64,000 bases of DNA. Origin: Elymus sibiricus (Eukaryota > Streptophyta > Magnoliopsida > Poales > Poaceae). Both the position numbers and the translations under genes were made by a program. Location of the stretch: assembly GCA_039707655.1 (NCBI GenBank), contig CM077672.1:456174390-456238389 (forward strand), given 5' to 3'. Under the pieces are notes generated by a model. It was given only the letters and a program-made list of their open reading frames with translations, did no database searches and was not told the DNA's origin. Shown piece by piece: positions 19,601 through 32,096 of the stretch (position 1 is its first letter; each line of letters starts with the position of its first letter).

Positions 19601-20152
19601 ATGGATCCTCATCCACATGCTAATCTTTTCAAAAGATCCAATTATAATGAACCAATTGCTAGTGATTTGAGTGCACTTGATTATCTCTATGAAGTTTTGC
19701 TTGAAAATCATGAATCTGAAAATTGTGATGAAGCGTTGGAAGAAGAAATTTATAAAGTGATTCATGATAACTCCGTGAATAAAAAGCATGATAGAAATTG
19801 CATTAGTATAAATGCTATGAATGTTAATTGTGCTAATGATCATGATTTGGGTGATGATTATGGTGTTTCTTGTGATCCTGAAAATTTATTTGAGCTTCAT
19901 GATGAATCTATTATTGATAATGATATTCGCAATACTATTAAAAGTTTTATAATCTTCCAAGATAGTTTGATAAAAGTTGATGTTAATCCCACTACGTTGG
20001 AAGATTACAAAACTTTTATGCATGTAGATCATGAAGATAATATTTTATATGATAGCTATATTGTTGAATTTGATTATGATCCTACATGTAATTATTATGA
20101 GAGAGGAAAATATGGTTGTAGAAACTTTATGTTACTCAATTACCTTTCTTGA
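19601..20152 (+). CDS. Element F ORF, acidic protein of unknown function
   Basis: The frame encodes 183 residues from the ATG at 19601 (27 codons further if the upstream ATG at 19520 is used). It is rich in Asp, Glu, Asn and His, has no hydrophobic span, no zinc knuckle, no DSG or DD motif, and ends with a Tyr-rich stretch (DYDPTCNYYERGKYGCRNF). I do not recognise a domain. It starts about 220 nt after the primer site, where gag would be expected, and is uninterrupted, so it may be a gag-position protein kept by this non-autonomous family or simply leftover coding sequence. Element A has a related but different reading frame at its matching region. Confidence 0.55.
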   Translation: MDPHPHANLFKRSNYNEPIASDLSALDYLYEVLLENHESENCDEALEEEIYKVIHDNSVNKKHDRNCISINAMNVNCANDHDLGDDYGVSCDPENLFELHDESIIDNDIRNTIKSFIIFQDSLIKVDVNPTTLEDYKTFMHVDHEDNILYDSYIVEFDYDPTCNYYERGKYGCRNFMLLNYLS

Positions 20153-20988
20153 TATTGAAATTATTAGTGCTTCATTCTCCCTATTTGCATTTGCTAGATG
20201 TTGTTTGTCTTAATAATTTGTTTACTTATAAAATGCCTATGCATAGGAAGTATATTAGACTTAAATGTGTTTTTCACATGCTTCATGATGCTCTCTTTGT
20301 GTTTTGATTATTATCTTTCATGTGAGCATCAATAAAATCTTAAGCTTATCTTAATGACTATAAACAATAGCGCTTGTTGGGAGGCAACCCAATGAATAAA
20401 ATAAATTTTTACTATTTTTTTCTGTTATTGTGTGTTTTCACAATTATGCTACTGTTATGATTGTGCTTTTTGTGTTTTAATTAGTGTTTGTGCCAAGTAA
20501 TGCCTTTGGGATGATTTGGAAGATAGTATAATTGATGCTGTTTGGAAAACAGAATGTTTTGCGTCCAGTGCCAGAATTTTAGTTCTGTACTGGAGCGTCA
20601 GAAAAATCTGAAATTTTTACACAGTATGGGTATATGAATTGCCCACGTTGTCCTAATTTTTAAGAATTTTTTGATTTACATAAGTATGGATTTTAAATAG
20701 ATTGCTACAGACTGTTCTGTTTTTGACAGATTCTGTTTTTGATGCATTGCTTGCTTGTTTTGATGAATCTATGGATTGTATCGGGGGTATAAGCCGTGGT
20801 GAAGTTAGAGTCCAGTAGGTATAATGCAAAAATAAAATATGAATGGGTTTGCAACAGTACTTAAAGTAGTGATTTGTTTTGTTATACTAACGGATCTCAC
20901 GAAGGTTTTGTTGAGTTTTGTGTGATTGAAGTTTTCAACTTTTGGTTGAGATCACGATGGATGAAGGAATAAGGAAGACTCAAGCGTC

Positions 20989-21019
20989 TAAGCTTGGGGA
21001 TGCCCCGGAAGGCATCCCC
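20989..21019 (+). other. Internal copy of the polypurine tract with hairpin
   Basis: TAAGCTTGGGGATGC at 20989-21003 is identical to the 15 nt before the 3' LTR (22842-22856). It overlaps a 9-bp stem: GGGGATGCC (20996-21004) pairs with GGCATCCCC (21011-21019). Confidence 0.75.
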
Positions 21020-21299
21020 TATTTCTTTTACCAACCATCGGTAATTTTACTTGGAGCTATATTTTTATTCATCACATGATATGTGTTTTACTTGGAGCAT
21101 CATGTATTATATGAGTCTTTGCTTTGTTTGCTTTTTAGTTTGTCACAATCATCTTTGCTGGACACACCAATTTGAGAGAGCCACACGTTTATCATGATTT
21201 GTTAGAATACTCTATGTGCTTCACTTAAATTTTTTGAGCTAGGCAGTTGCTCTAGTGCTTCACTTAAATCTTTTTGAGCACGACGGTGGCTATGTTTTG

Positions 21300-21525
21300 A
21301 AGAAATAAACTCTCATGCTTCACTTATATTATTTTGAGAGTTGATAAGATTAAAATTTTGAAGAAATGAATTCTCGTGCTTCACTTATATTATTTTGAGA
21401 GTTGATAAGATTAAAATTTTGAAGAAATGAATTCTCATGCTTCACTTATATTATTTTGAGAATTGATAAGATTAAAATTTTGAAGAAATATTTGCACTCT
21501 CATGCTTCACTTATATCTTTTTGAG
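21300..21525 (+). repeat. 61-bp tandem repeat in element F
   Basis: Units of the type CTCATGCTTCACTTATATTA..GAGAGTTGATAAGATT..GAAGAAATGAATT occur about three times nearly unchanged, with partial diverged units on both sides. The matching region of element A (62365-62485, minus) has only three diverged motif copies. Confidence 0.85.
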
Positions 21526-22822
21526 AGTTGATAATAGTAATGGTAATGGTAATGTGCACAAGATATGAATTTGGTCCCAAAGTGATGAATATTCAAGAGG
21601 GATATAATAAAAACTTTCATAAAGATCATTGGATATGATAAGTTTGATTCCTTGCAATAGTTTTGCGATATGGAGATGATAATATGTGAGTCATGTTAGT
21701 GAGTAATTGTGATTTAGTAAGAATATTGATGTTAAGGTTTGTGATTCCCTATGCATGCACATTAAGTCAATAGTTATGCAACAAAATTATATCCTACTTA
21801 TGGTGCATTATTCGGTGTTAGTTATGTTCAATGCATGTTTATGACTGTTTTTGCTTTTTGGTTGGTTGCTTCTCAATCTATTTGCTAGCCTTCATTTGTA
21901 CTAAGCGGGAATACTGCTTGTGCATCCAAACTCCTTAAACCCAAGTTGTGCCAAATGAGTCCACCATACCTACCTATATGTGGTATTTCCATGCCGTTCC
22001 AAGTAAATTTGCGTGTGCCAACTCTAATTTTCAAAATAATTTTCCGTTTTGTGTGTCCGTACCGCTCATGAAGCGGCAGGGGGTGGCCAATATTTTCCAT
22101 GCTAGGTGTGTTATTCTCACGATGAGTGTTTATTCACTTGTCATTGCACGAGAGAGTGGCTGGTAATAGGGATGCCCAGTCCCACAATGAAATCAAAAAT
22201 AATAACAACAAAATTCCTTGGAAAGTGTTGGTTTGGAGAGCACCCGTGAATATGGCTAGCCATGGATTGTGAAAGAATGGTGGAAAGGAAATAAACTTTA
22301 CTTTCTATTTGGGAACCGCCTATGATGTGTCTAGCATGGAAAATATTGGGAATTCTCGGTCGTTTTCGTTGACAGGAAAAGCATGCCTCTCAAAATATTT
22401 TATCTCTTTAATTTTAACTTTGAGCTCTGGCACATTTGCAAATCTCTGCTTCCCTCTGCGAAGGGCCTATCTATTTACTTTTATGCAATTTTTATTTTTA
22501 TTTTGAGTCTCCATCTTCTCTTACAAAGCACCAACTAGAGAGCACTATTGTTATACTTGTGCATTGTGTGTAGAGAATATCGAGTGTGTTTCATGAATGG
22601 ATAAATGATTGAGCATAATGGGCTAGGGATAACTTTCTTTAGTGTTGATATTTTGAAAGACATGGTTGCTTGTTAGTATGCTTGAGTATTTATATCTTCA
22701 TGTCAAACTATAGACTATTGCTTTGAATCACTCAAGTCCAAATGTCCATGCTATAAAGAAAAAAATATGATGAATATGATAGGCAGCATTCCACATCAAA
22801 TTCTGTTTTTATCATTTACCTA

Positions 22823-22856
22823 CTCGAGGACGAGCAGGAATTAAGCTTGGGGATGC
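22823..22856 (+). other. Element F pre-PPT motif and polypurine tract
   Basis: CTCGAGGACGAG (22823-22834) precedes the tract TAAGCTTGGGGATGC (22842-22856), which directly adjoins the 3' LTR. The tract primes plus-strand DNA synthesis; the upstream motif recurs in four other elements here. Confidence 0.8.
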
Positions 22857-24434
22857 TGATACGTCTCCAACGTATCTATAATTTTTGATTGTTCCATGCT
22901 CTTATATTACCAATCTTGGATGTTTTTGTATACATTTACAGCAATTATATATCATTTTTTGGGACTAAACTATTAACTTAGTGCCCAGTGCCAGTTGCTG
23001 TTTTCTGCCTGTTTTTGGTTTCCCAGAATATCAGTACCAAACGAAGTCCAAATGCAACGAAACTTTTTGGAGATTTTTTTCTGGACAAGATAAACACTAG
23101 AAGCTTCGGGAGGAGGCCAGAAGACCCTGGAGGTGGCCACGAGCCACCAGGGCGTGCCTGGGGGGGGGGGGGGGGGGGCAGGCGCGCCCTGGTGCCTCGT
23201 GGGCCCACCTCTGACTATTTTGACCTAATTCCACCACTATAAATTCCTAAAAATCGGGAAACCAACCAGGGAGTCCACGAAATACTTTTTCCGCCGCCGC
23301 AAGCTTCTGTTCTCGAGAGATCCCATCTGGAGGCCTTTTCCGGTACTCCGCCGGAGCGGGAATCGATCACGGAGGGGCTCTACATCAACCTTGCTGCCCT
23401 TCTGATGATGTGTGAGTAGTTTACCATAGACCTTCGGGTCCATAGTTAGTAGCTAGATGGCTTCTTCTCTCTTTTTGATCTTCAATACAATGTTCTCCTC
23501 GATGTTCTTGGAGTTCTATCCGATGTAATCACTTTTTGCGGTGTGTTTGTTGGGATCCAATGAATTGTGAGTTTATGATCAGATTATTCATGAATATTAT
23601 TTGAGTTTTCTCTGAACTATTTTATGCATGATTATTATAGCTTCGTATTTCTTCTCCGGTCTATTGATTTGGTTTGGCCAACTAGATTGATTTATCTTGC
23701 CATGGGAAGAGGTGCTTTGTAATGGGTTCGATCTTGTGGTGCTCAATCCCAGTGACAGAAAGGGACATGACACGTATGTATCGTTGCTATTAAGGGTAAA
23801 AAGATGGGGTTTATTCATGTGTGAGTTTACTTTGTCTACATCATGTCATCTTGCTTAAGGCGTTACTTCGTTCTTTATGGACTTAATACACTAGATGCAT
23901 GCTGGATAGCGGTCGATGTGTGGAGTAATAGTAGTAGATGCTGGCAGGAGTCGGTCTACTTGTCTCGGACGTGATGCCTATATACATGATCATTGCCTTG
24001 GATATCGTCATGATTGTTTGGTTTTCTATCAATTGCCCAACAGTAATTTGTTCACCCACCGTATGCTATTTTTATGAGAGAAGCCTCTGGTGAAAACTAT
24101 GGCCCCCGGGTCTACTCCTATCAAATTACTAAAACCCTAAAAATACTTGCTGCAATTTTACCTTATTTATTTTATTTTGTATTTTTGTTTGATCTATTTA
24201 TCTATCACCATACAATTTAATCTTGCAATTAACCGCCGAGGGATTGACAACCCCTTGTTTGCGTTGGGTGCAAGGCTTTGTTGTTTTGTGTGCAGGTGCT
24301 GCTAACGAGGTGTTGCGTGATTCTCCTACTGGATTGATAACCTTGGTTTCATACCTGGGGGAAATACTTATCTCTACTGTACTGCATCATCCCTTCCTCT
24401 TCAGGGAAAAAACCAACGCAAATCACAAGTAGCT
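22857..24434 (+). repeat. Element F, 3' LTR (1578 bp)
   Basis: Almost the same as the 5' LTR. Differences include a 19-G run at 23160-23178 within the loop of the GC-rich hairpin (arms 23138-23160 and 23179-23201). TATAAA at 23238-23243. The last base is T instead of A. Confidence 0.92.
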
Positions 24435-24439
24435 GTTAG

Positions 24440-24538
24440 TCCCGAAAAATGATATATAATTGCATATAAAAACATCCAAGATTGATACTATAATAGCATG
24501 GAACAATCAAAAATTATAGATATGTTGGAGACGTATCA
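24440..24538 (-). repeat. Element A, 3' LTR, inner part
   Basis: It is the first 99 bp of the LTR in reverse (..GGAGACGTATCA), continuing 16371-17779 after F. It adjoins the reverse polypurine tract. Confidence 0.9.
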
Positions 24539-25498
24539 AGCATCCCCAAGCTTAATTCATGCTCGTCCTTGAGTAGGTAAATGATAAAAATAGAATTTTT
24601 GATGTGGAATGTTACCTATTATGTTTCATCATGTAATCTCTCTCTTACGGTATGAATAATAAGATCCAAATGATTCAGAGCAATAGTCTATAGTTTGATA
24701 TAAAGACATCAATACTTAGGCTTACTAGCAAACAATCATGTCTTTCAAAATAAAAATGCTAAAGAACGTTATCCCTACAAAATCATACAATCCTGTCATG
24801 CTCCATCCTCTTCACACAAAGTATTTATCTTGCACTACCCCGATGACAAGCCGAGCAATTGGTTCATACTTTTTAATGCGCTTCAGCCTTTTCCACTCCC
24901 ACTCAATACATGGGCGCAAGCCATTGATATAGCACTATGGGTGGAATAGAGTATGGTGGTAGAGATAAATAAGAGAAGTCAAAAATGGAGAAAGTCTCAC
25001 ATCAACGAGGCTAATCAACGGGCCATGGAGATGCCATCAATTGATGTCAATGCGAGGAGTAGGGATTGCCATGCAATGGATAAACTAAGACCTATAAGTG
25101 TATGAAAGCTCAACATGAAAACTAAGTGGGTGTGCATCCAACTTGCTTGCTCATGAAGACCTCGGGCATTTGAGGAAGCCCATCATCGGAATATACAAGC
25201 CAAGTTCTATAATGAAAAATTCCCACTAGTATATGGAAGTGACAAAATAGGAGACTCTCTATATGAAAAACATGGTGCTACTCTGAAGCACAAGTGTGGA
25301 AAAGCATAGTAACATTGCCCCTTCTCTCTTTTTCTCCCATTTTTTTTCATGGCTCCTTTTCGCCTCTTTTTTTTTCTTTTTTTCTTTATTTTTTTTAGAA
25401 CAATCTCATGGACTTCATCCCCACTTTTTTGAGGACTCATTAGTCTCCATCATTCTTTCCTCACTGGGACAATGCTCTAATAATGATGATCATCACAC
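24539..25498 (-). mobile_element. Element A, internal region, 3' part
   Basis: On the minus strand the PPT TTAAGCTTGGGGATGCT lies next to the LTR, with CTCAAGGACGAG 23 nt away (24562-24573). The rest is non-coding; it has T-rich tracts at 25320-25400. Element B interrupts it at 25498, with CACAC repeated on the other side at 61483-61487. Confidence 0.85.
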
Positions 25499-28400
25499 TG
25501 TAACACCCCGATATTTGGCCCTTTCTTTTTCTTTTGGGTTTCTTCGAATTTTTATTTGGAGTTTCTTTTTCCGTGGCTATGTGGTCTTAAAACCTGGGGA
25601 GACCATCTCTTCTGCCTCTCCCAAGTGGCTTGTCACTCCCAAATCTTTCCCAAGACCATTCCATTTCCATCTTAGCCCAACTCCAAATTCTTTTCTAGGG
25701 AATATTCCTTATTCTATTAAAGGAATAACCCTGTTAACTCTAGGTTGTGAAGCAACCTATATTTCTGTCATTCCAAAAATTCCCACAAAATTCTCATAAA
25801 TTCTTTGGATCATATCTTCCACAAATATATCAAAACCCATCCTTGCCTAGTTAAAAAATAATTCTGGAATATTCATTTTCCATTCTGTCCAGAATGGCAC
25901 TTTGTGAAGGAAGTGCCATTTATATTTTCTTGATTGCCCCCAAACTTTTTGAGAACTCTTTCATATCCAAATAAATACCACATGCCAAAATTCAGCTTCA
26001 TTTGCCTAGTAAATATTCCCCAGCAAATTTCCAAAGTTTCTGTCCAGAGAGAAGCTTTGTGAAGGAAGTACTAGCTAGGCTAATCCAAATGAGTTGAAAT
26101 TTTAGTAGATCATCTATATGAGCAAATAATTACTCTCCACCAAATTTCACCTCCATCCAACAATCTATGTGAGCACACCTTCAAATTCTTGCTTCTGGTT
26201 ACAATTTTAGTTTGTGAAGCAACTATATTTTATATTGCTTCATAAAATCTGAAATTAATCCAGGACCCAAATATCCCTATATCCTATGAGCATGCCAAAA
26301 TTCACATCATTTTGCCAAGCCATTTTCTCCACAAAATTTCCCCAAGTTTCTGTCCAGTGGGAAGCATTGTGAAGGAAGTACCATTTTATTTATCCAAATG
26401 GTATGAAATTTTTGCAGTGCCTTCATATGACAAAATAATAATCCTACACAAAATTTCAGCTCAATCCAATCATCTATATGAGTGCTACTTCATGATCTAG
26501 TTTCTGGACCAGTTTTTGCAGTTGTGAAGCAACTATGTTAAATCTTGGTCCAAATCTTTTCAAAATCCACAGGATGGTAGTCCTTCCTACCCTAAACCTC
26601 TGTGACATCCTGGTTAACCCTGATCCCATCCCATTTGACCACAATTTCATGCCCAAGTTTGCTACAACAAACTTCTGTTGATGCTACCCACTAGCACAAA
26701 GGTGCTATAACCAAACCAAGACCTCAGTGTTTATCTATCTAGTAGGGTCCACACGCTAGACATCTTTTTCTCGCCCAGAATGCACCGTGTGCGCCTGTGC
26801 ACGCGGTGACCACGCGATCTGGCGTGCCAAAAGCATGCTTTGGATGTCGGGACCCCTCTGCCGCCGCCCAAACGTCGTCCTCGCGACACCACACCAATTC
26901 CACAGCGCTGCTCGACCTCTCCTGCGTCCACGCCACCCCTCTAGACCCCTCTCCCCTTCCTCTTTCCTCTCCGGCGCGCCACGCCGCCCCGCGTGCCCGT
27001 GGCCGTCGTCGCCTTGCCCCTGTCGTCTTCCTCCCCGCGGCATCTCTGGCACTCCACTACCTCTCTCCCATCGCCATCAACGCCTGCCCGCGTGCGCACG
27101 CGTACGCGGTCGCGCCAGAGCATCGTTTGTTCGCCCGTGGCGACACCCAGCGAGGGCATCGCCGCCTCGGCTATTTAAGCCAGCCCCGAGCCCCCTCGAC
27201 CTCATCAACCTCCTCACCCCTCTCCTAGACTTCTCCCCGACCACCCAACCGAGCTCGAGGAGCCCTCCTCGACCGCCATTGCCGTCATGGCCGTCACCGT
27301 TCTCGGCCTAAATTAGGGCAAGCCCGAGCCCTACTCCTCCTCATTCCACCACCATGGGTCTCCACCACCACCCTAGACCTTTCCCCCGAAGCTCGCTGCC
27401 TCCTCTCAGTGGCCGGAGCGCCGTGCCCAACTCCGGCCGAAGCCGCCGTCCGCCGCGGCCAAAGTCCCGCCCCCTCCCACGCTCCCCGGCGCGTTTGACA
27501 CCCTCAGGCGGGTGCGCCTCCTTGCCCCGGGCCCGCCGATGGCCGGAGCTCCGCCAGAGATGGTCCGAGTCGCCGGGCAAGCGCCGGCGAGCGTGCGTCC
27601 CTCCTCTGCATCGCAGGCGAGAGAGAGGTTGAAGACGCTGACTTGGCCAGGCGGGCCCCGCCATCCACTCGGCCCCACCGGTCAGCCACAGCGCGGCGTT
27701 GACCCCGGGCCGCGCGCTTTTTAAGTGGATGCGTATTCGGTCAAATACGTTTTCCGCTAATGAAAGCGTACTCCCGCCCAGCCTCTGTCTGGAATGCGTT
27801 TTCCCGCGGCAAAAATGTATTCCCTGAAAGGCGCTTTCTATTTTCAGCCGCCGGCGCTGAAATGGTTATATTGTGAACGTTCACCTGTTAGCAGCAGAAA
27901 TGGACAGATTTTATTTGTTTTTCTGCCTAACGAACGAACGGCCACAACTTTTTAACCGTGACTCCGATTCAGGTGATTCCAAAGCCCACGTTCTCAGTTC
28001 GTCGAGCCCGTTCCGATGGTATCATTTTCACCATGTTGTAACATTCTGAAAATGACCATTTTGCCCTTTCCCTTAAACAGCCCCCTTCGAGAGGGAAACG
28101 TTTCCGGCAAATTTTTCCGCGGGTGCCTCGCACTTCTTCCCAGTGAATCCTTCATCCCCAGGCAAGCGACAACAGCCACTTGCATGATGGCCTTGCAGTA
28201 GCCATGGTTTCCACTTGAATATTTAAATGATTGTTTGCTCATTTAATTATTTTGTGAATAATATATGTTTGTGAATCCATGCTCGTTCGTATGCCATGTT
28301 CTTTTGCATCTAGTAAGTTAAAAGATTAATTGCTAGTGTTATATCATGTTTTATCCTTGTAATCATTTCAGATGCTAGTGATAATGACATGCTCATATGG

Positions 28401-29877
28401 ATGGTTTGCTATGAAACTACTTGTGATATTCATGATCATCGTGAGGCTATCCTCATTTGCATCCTGTAGAATAAAAGAGTTATCATTGTTTATGTTATGT
28501 TAAATGGTTATGTTTCCCATCCATGTTTATGTTGATATCAGACTCATATGCATGTTATTTTATTGTGACTCAGCTCATCACCATTCAAGTTAAACCTGAC
28601 ATTAATCGAACTTGAACAAATCTGTTGGCTGGGTCATGGTGCCACCGAATCGAGCTCACCAGTGCGACCACACTTGCCTGGATGGGGAGGCCCTAATGCG
28701 GTCTATTGTCATGCCTCTCGCCGGTGCCTCTTACTAGGGAAGGTTATGGGTGCGCGCTACCCTGATCAGGTAGGCGGCCATAGCCTTGTGTGCCCGAGTT
28801 TTACGGTACCGAGGTCCCCGTTTGGGACGATGTTTGTGTTTGGCCACGACGGTGGCAGCCACAGAGGTGGCGGATGTCACGAGTTGACATCGGGGCCACC
28901 CATGACATAGACCAAAGGGGAGTTTGTCGGAGTGGCCGGGATAGTGTCATGCAATAGATTGGTTTTGTCGGAATGTCGTTGGTCCACCCGAATGGGAGCA
29001 CGAGGCCATGAGTTCCGTGGTATGGGTACAGTGTACTAACCTCTGCAGAGTGTATAATCTATCGATAGCCGCATCCTCGGTCATGGACACAGTTCGTAGT
29101 AGGTCACACTATGGGTCAACAGTAATAATAATCTGAATAATAACAACCCCGATTCGGTGAGAAAAGAAGTTGGTTGATCTTTATGTGGTCACGAGATGAT
29201 CACGATGATGATGGTTGATCATGACGTGATCGTGTGAAGATCACGATGGTAAGAAAGATTGATACCTATAGTGGTTACGAGATAACCTCCGAGCAGAGTA
29301 AGTTGGTCCATGAGACCTTAAACGTCGACCCCCTTGCATGCTAGTGCTAGTATCATCATGTTCATATCGTGAGTAACATGTACATGCCATGCTCACTCCC
29401 CTGTTGATTCTAGTAGTATCATGATCATCAACGATAATTAACCTGTAAATGCCATGCTGTTGTTTGTCTTGATTGCTTTGGTTGCGGTGAGCTTGCGAGT
29501 ACATTCAAAGTACTCACCTGGCGTGTCATGCCAGATTTCAGGTAATGCCATGATTGATTGTCTATCGAGGATCCCGAGGTTGCGCTCTAGGATGCGTCCC
29601 AGCCAGAGTCCCTGCGGAGTGGAGTTCATCATCGCCGTCGTTGTTTCGCTGCTAGAATTTGTGCCGCATCGAGATGTTCCGCTGCTAGCATAGAGCTATC
29701 TTAGCAGGCGTAGTGTCGCCATGCCGATGTAATTCTTTGTTATATCGGACCCTTGTACCCCAATTATTTGTAATAAAGAGCTGATTTGTTCTATGACAAG
29801 CAGTGCCGTATTCCAGAAGACTTGATCTCTGGGCTGGAATATGGGGTGTTCCGGTCTCTCTGAGCCGGGGTGCCACA
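25499..29877 (+). repeat. Element B, 5' LTR (4379 bp)
   Basis: It starts TGTAACACCCCGATATTTGG and ends GAGCCGGGGTGCCACA. A TATTTAAG box at 27172-27179 in a GC-rich region is the likely promoter. Long overlapping frames in its GC-rich middle (26790-27720) are on both strands and not genes. Confidence 0.9.
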
Positions 29878-29882
29878 GCGCT

Positions 29883-29894
29883 TGGTATCAGAGC
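29883..29894 (+). other. Element B primer-binding site (tRNA-iMet)
   Basis: TGGTATCAGAGC, complementary to the 3' end of initiator methionine tRNA, lies 5 nt after the 5' LTR. Confidence 0.92.
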
Positions 29895-31697
29895 AGGTCT
29901 GGTTGTAGGACGCCCTAGTCTGCGCGAGCGTTAGAAAGCAATAGTATAGAGTCTAGTCGGTTTGCTGCATTTGATTGTTGCATTTGTTTGCCGCATATCA
30001 TGCATATAGACTCATTATTTTGTCGCTAACGGTTGATCTTGTGAGTGTAGGTGGTATCGATTTTGAACCACTACCTGCACCCTCCAGTTTTGCATACCTG
30101 CTTTTGGTGTTTGGTGTCATCTCTGTCCCAGCGGAGTGATGCCAAGGTACCTTGTGGTGTCGATCACTTGCAGGATTGATGCAAAGGTATCGCACCAATA
30201 TATTGTCTTCAGCCACACCTATCGGTGGTAGACATGTTTCTACCCCGGATCTTGCCATCCAACCCACCGCTTTGGCAACTCTTACTGGTCTTTGTTACCC
30301 AAAAAGGGCAATGCCGGCAGACCCTGCTTTCCACCGATACCCTATCGCCCATTCCTGGACAAGTATGGTTCCCTTCCGTTCGCTTGATGATGATGCGGTC
30401 GTGACATCCGTGTCACACTACATGATCACCAAGTCCGTCCTCACCTCCGAACCCATCCAGACGCAACCGGTGCTGAGCCAGCGCTTGGTGTAGCTCTGTT
30501 TACACCAACCCCTCCGCACGTGGATTCACTTTCGTGCACCCCACCATAGCATATTAGATCGTGGTGCCGGAGTTCTCGCGAGATTTGTGTGCTTAAGTAG
30601 GCATGCATATTGATGTGAACAGCTGTAAAATGTGATGTTGCTTGTATGTAATCTTGATGCCTTGTGTGCTTTTGTTCAGTCATTTCTTTTGCTTCTTTCT
30701 TTGGGCCTTCGGTGTTTCCTTAGTTCCCCTTATGAAAGTTGCTCATCAACCGACACCGGACTCGAAGAATCAATGAGGATTTCAAATATGTGGAAGCTCA
30801 GCTAAACATTATGAAACTCTCAGCCGACTGTATTGTATTGGTAATATCTGATCTGAATGCAAATGATATCCTGAATTGACTATCAGCATCAAGTTTACAT
30901 CAGTGTGCAACCATCACCATCCTAATGAACCAACTGGAAGACAATTTGTGTGCAAGACAACAGTACACTTCCAGTCAAAGGAATATCAAGGATATATATA
31001 TGGTATTCAGTCCACACACCATAGTGAGAAGCTTCTGGAGTAAGCAACCCAGTCTTCCTCCGCACGCTACCAGAGAAGCTTACGACGCAAGGTTCCGCAG
31101 TCTTCCTCGGTACGATATGTGGATAGCCTACAGTGTAAGATACTCAGTCTTCTTCGGTAAGCCACCGTAGAAAGCTTCCGGCATAAGACACCAAATCTTC
31201 CTCAGTAAGCAACCAAAGGAAAAGCTTCTGAAGCACGGTACCCAGTCTTCTTCAGCACACTATCCTGGCAAAAGCTCCGAGCATAAGCTATTCAGCCTTC
31301 CTCAGCACGCTACTCTCGATGGCTTCCAACGCAAGCTATCCAGTCCTCGTCAGTACGGCACTACAAACAGTCATCGCCAGTAGTACAAGATACTACACAG
31401 TGAGTTGGCAGCATATGGCAGTGCATCTCAAGAATCAGGTCCGCAACAGGTTGGTCAGAAACATGAGCTAGTCAGGACAAAAGTGTCTGCCTTGGGAATC
31501 AAATGCTCAGACACACATGCTCCCATATATATTGTGAACATGCTACCAAGGTCATGCAAGTCACTCGAAGAATGATGCCAGCATGGTGAGAATCCGACAA
31601 CCACACGAAGAGGAAGAAAGCCAGTAAACACCTCAGTGTGATGCAAGGACTGACAAGCTATGAAGTAAGACAATTTGGAACAACAATCTGGACAGTA
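29895..31697 (+). other. Element B internal region, 5' part (non-coding)
   Basis: A 113-codon frame at 30152-30493 shows no known domain. The notable feature is the degenerate minisatellite at 31028-31375. The region ends at the GATAT target of element C. Confidence 0.6.
31028..31375 (+). repeat. Degenerate minisatellite, about 7 units of 46-51 bp
   Basis: Each unit has GAAGCTTC..G (or a variant), about ten bases, then CAGTCTTCCTC(A/G)G and a (C/T)ACGCTA(C/T)C-like end. The units are diverged by roughly a third, so the repeat is old and easy to miss. Confidence 0.75.
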
Positions 31698-31702
31698 GAT
31701 AT

Positions 31703-32095
31703 TGATACGTCCATTTTGCATCATGTTTTGCTACTGTTATTTATAGTGTTTTTAATCAACATAACACTTTGTGGAGCAATTCTAATGCCTTTTCCCTCTT
31801 AATATGCATGATTTACACAAGGAGGGAGATTGTCGGTAGCTGGAATTCTGGACCTGAAAAGCTATGTAAGAGATACCTAATCTGCACATCTCCAAATGAG
31901 CTGAAATTGTACGGAGATTTATTTTGGAATAAATACAAAATACTGGATGAAAGAAATACCAGAGGGGGCCACCCAGGAGCCCACGAGGCACTAGGGCACG
32001 CCACCTCCCCAGGCGCGCCCTGGTGGCTCGTGGGGCCCCTGGCCAGCCTCTGGCCCCCATTTTCTGGTATATAAGTCCATTTGCCCTAGAAAAAA
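31703..32095 (+). repeat. Element C, 5' LTR, first 393 bp
   Basis: It matches the start of the 3' LTR (39596 on) up to TTGCCCTAGAAAAAA and then switches to reverse gag sequence. It includes the GC-rich hairpin (31982-32002 / 32012-32032) and TATATAAG (32068-32075). Confidence 0.88.
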
Positions 32096-32096
32096 A

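Larger units (their letters stand above)
20153..22822 (+). other. Element F internal non-coding region
   Basis: No coding domain is seen. The region includes a GGAGGCAACCCAATG block (about 20380) also present in A, a PPT-like copy (20989-21004), a 61-bp tandem repeat (21300-21525) and blocks shared with element C (about 21905-21980 and 22440-22475). Confidence 0.6.
17780..24434 (+). mobile_element. Element F: non-autonomous Athila-like LTR retrotransposon, 6655 bp
   Basis: Two LTRs (17780-19350 and 22857-24434) flank an internal region with a primer site, one ORF and a polypurine tract, but no gag, protease, RT or integrase. The 5-bp target repeat GTTAG is perfect (17775-17779, 24435-24439). 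It inserted into the 3' LTR of element A in the opposite orientation. Its LTR starts TGATACGTC like element C, and its 3' internal region shares blocks with C (GCTTCCCTCTG.GAAGGGCC; CTTGTGCATCCAAA..CTTAAACCCA), so a C-type element probably supplied its enzymes. Length and LTR size fit Athila-clade families such as Sabrina; the name is not confirmed. Confidence 0.92.

Noticed and set aside
21300..21525. Possible CRISPR-like array
   Set aside because: Units are adjacent 61-bp tandem repeats without unique spacers, inside a plant retrotransposon.
25296..25799. A 167-codon plus-strand frame
   Set aside because: It crosses the boundary between element A and the LARD LTR, and starts in a T-rich tract that encodes only Phe and Leu.
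26730..27730. Overlapping GC-rich frames up to 174 codons
   Set aside because: They are within the LARD LTR and its other copy (58510-59500), on both strands, with proline/arginine-rich low-complexity products.
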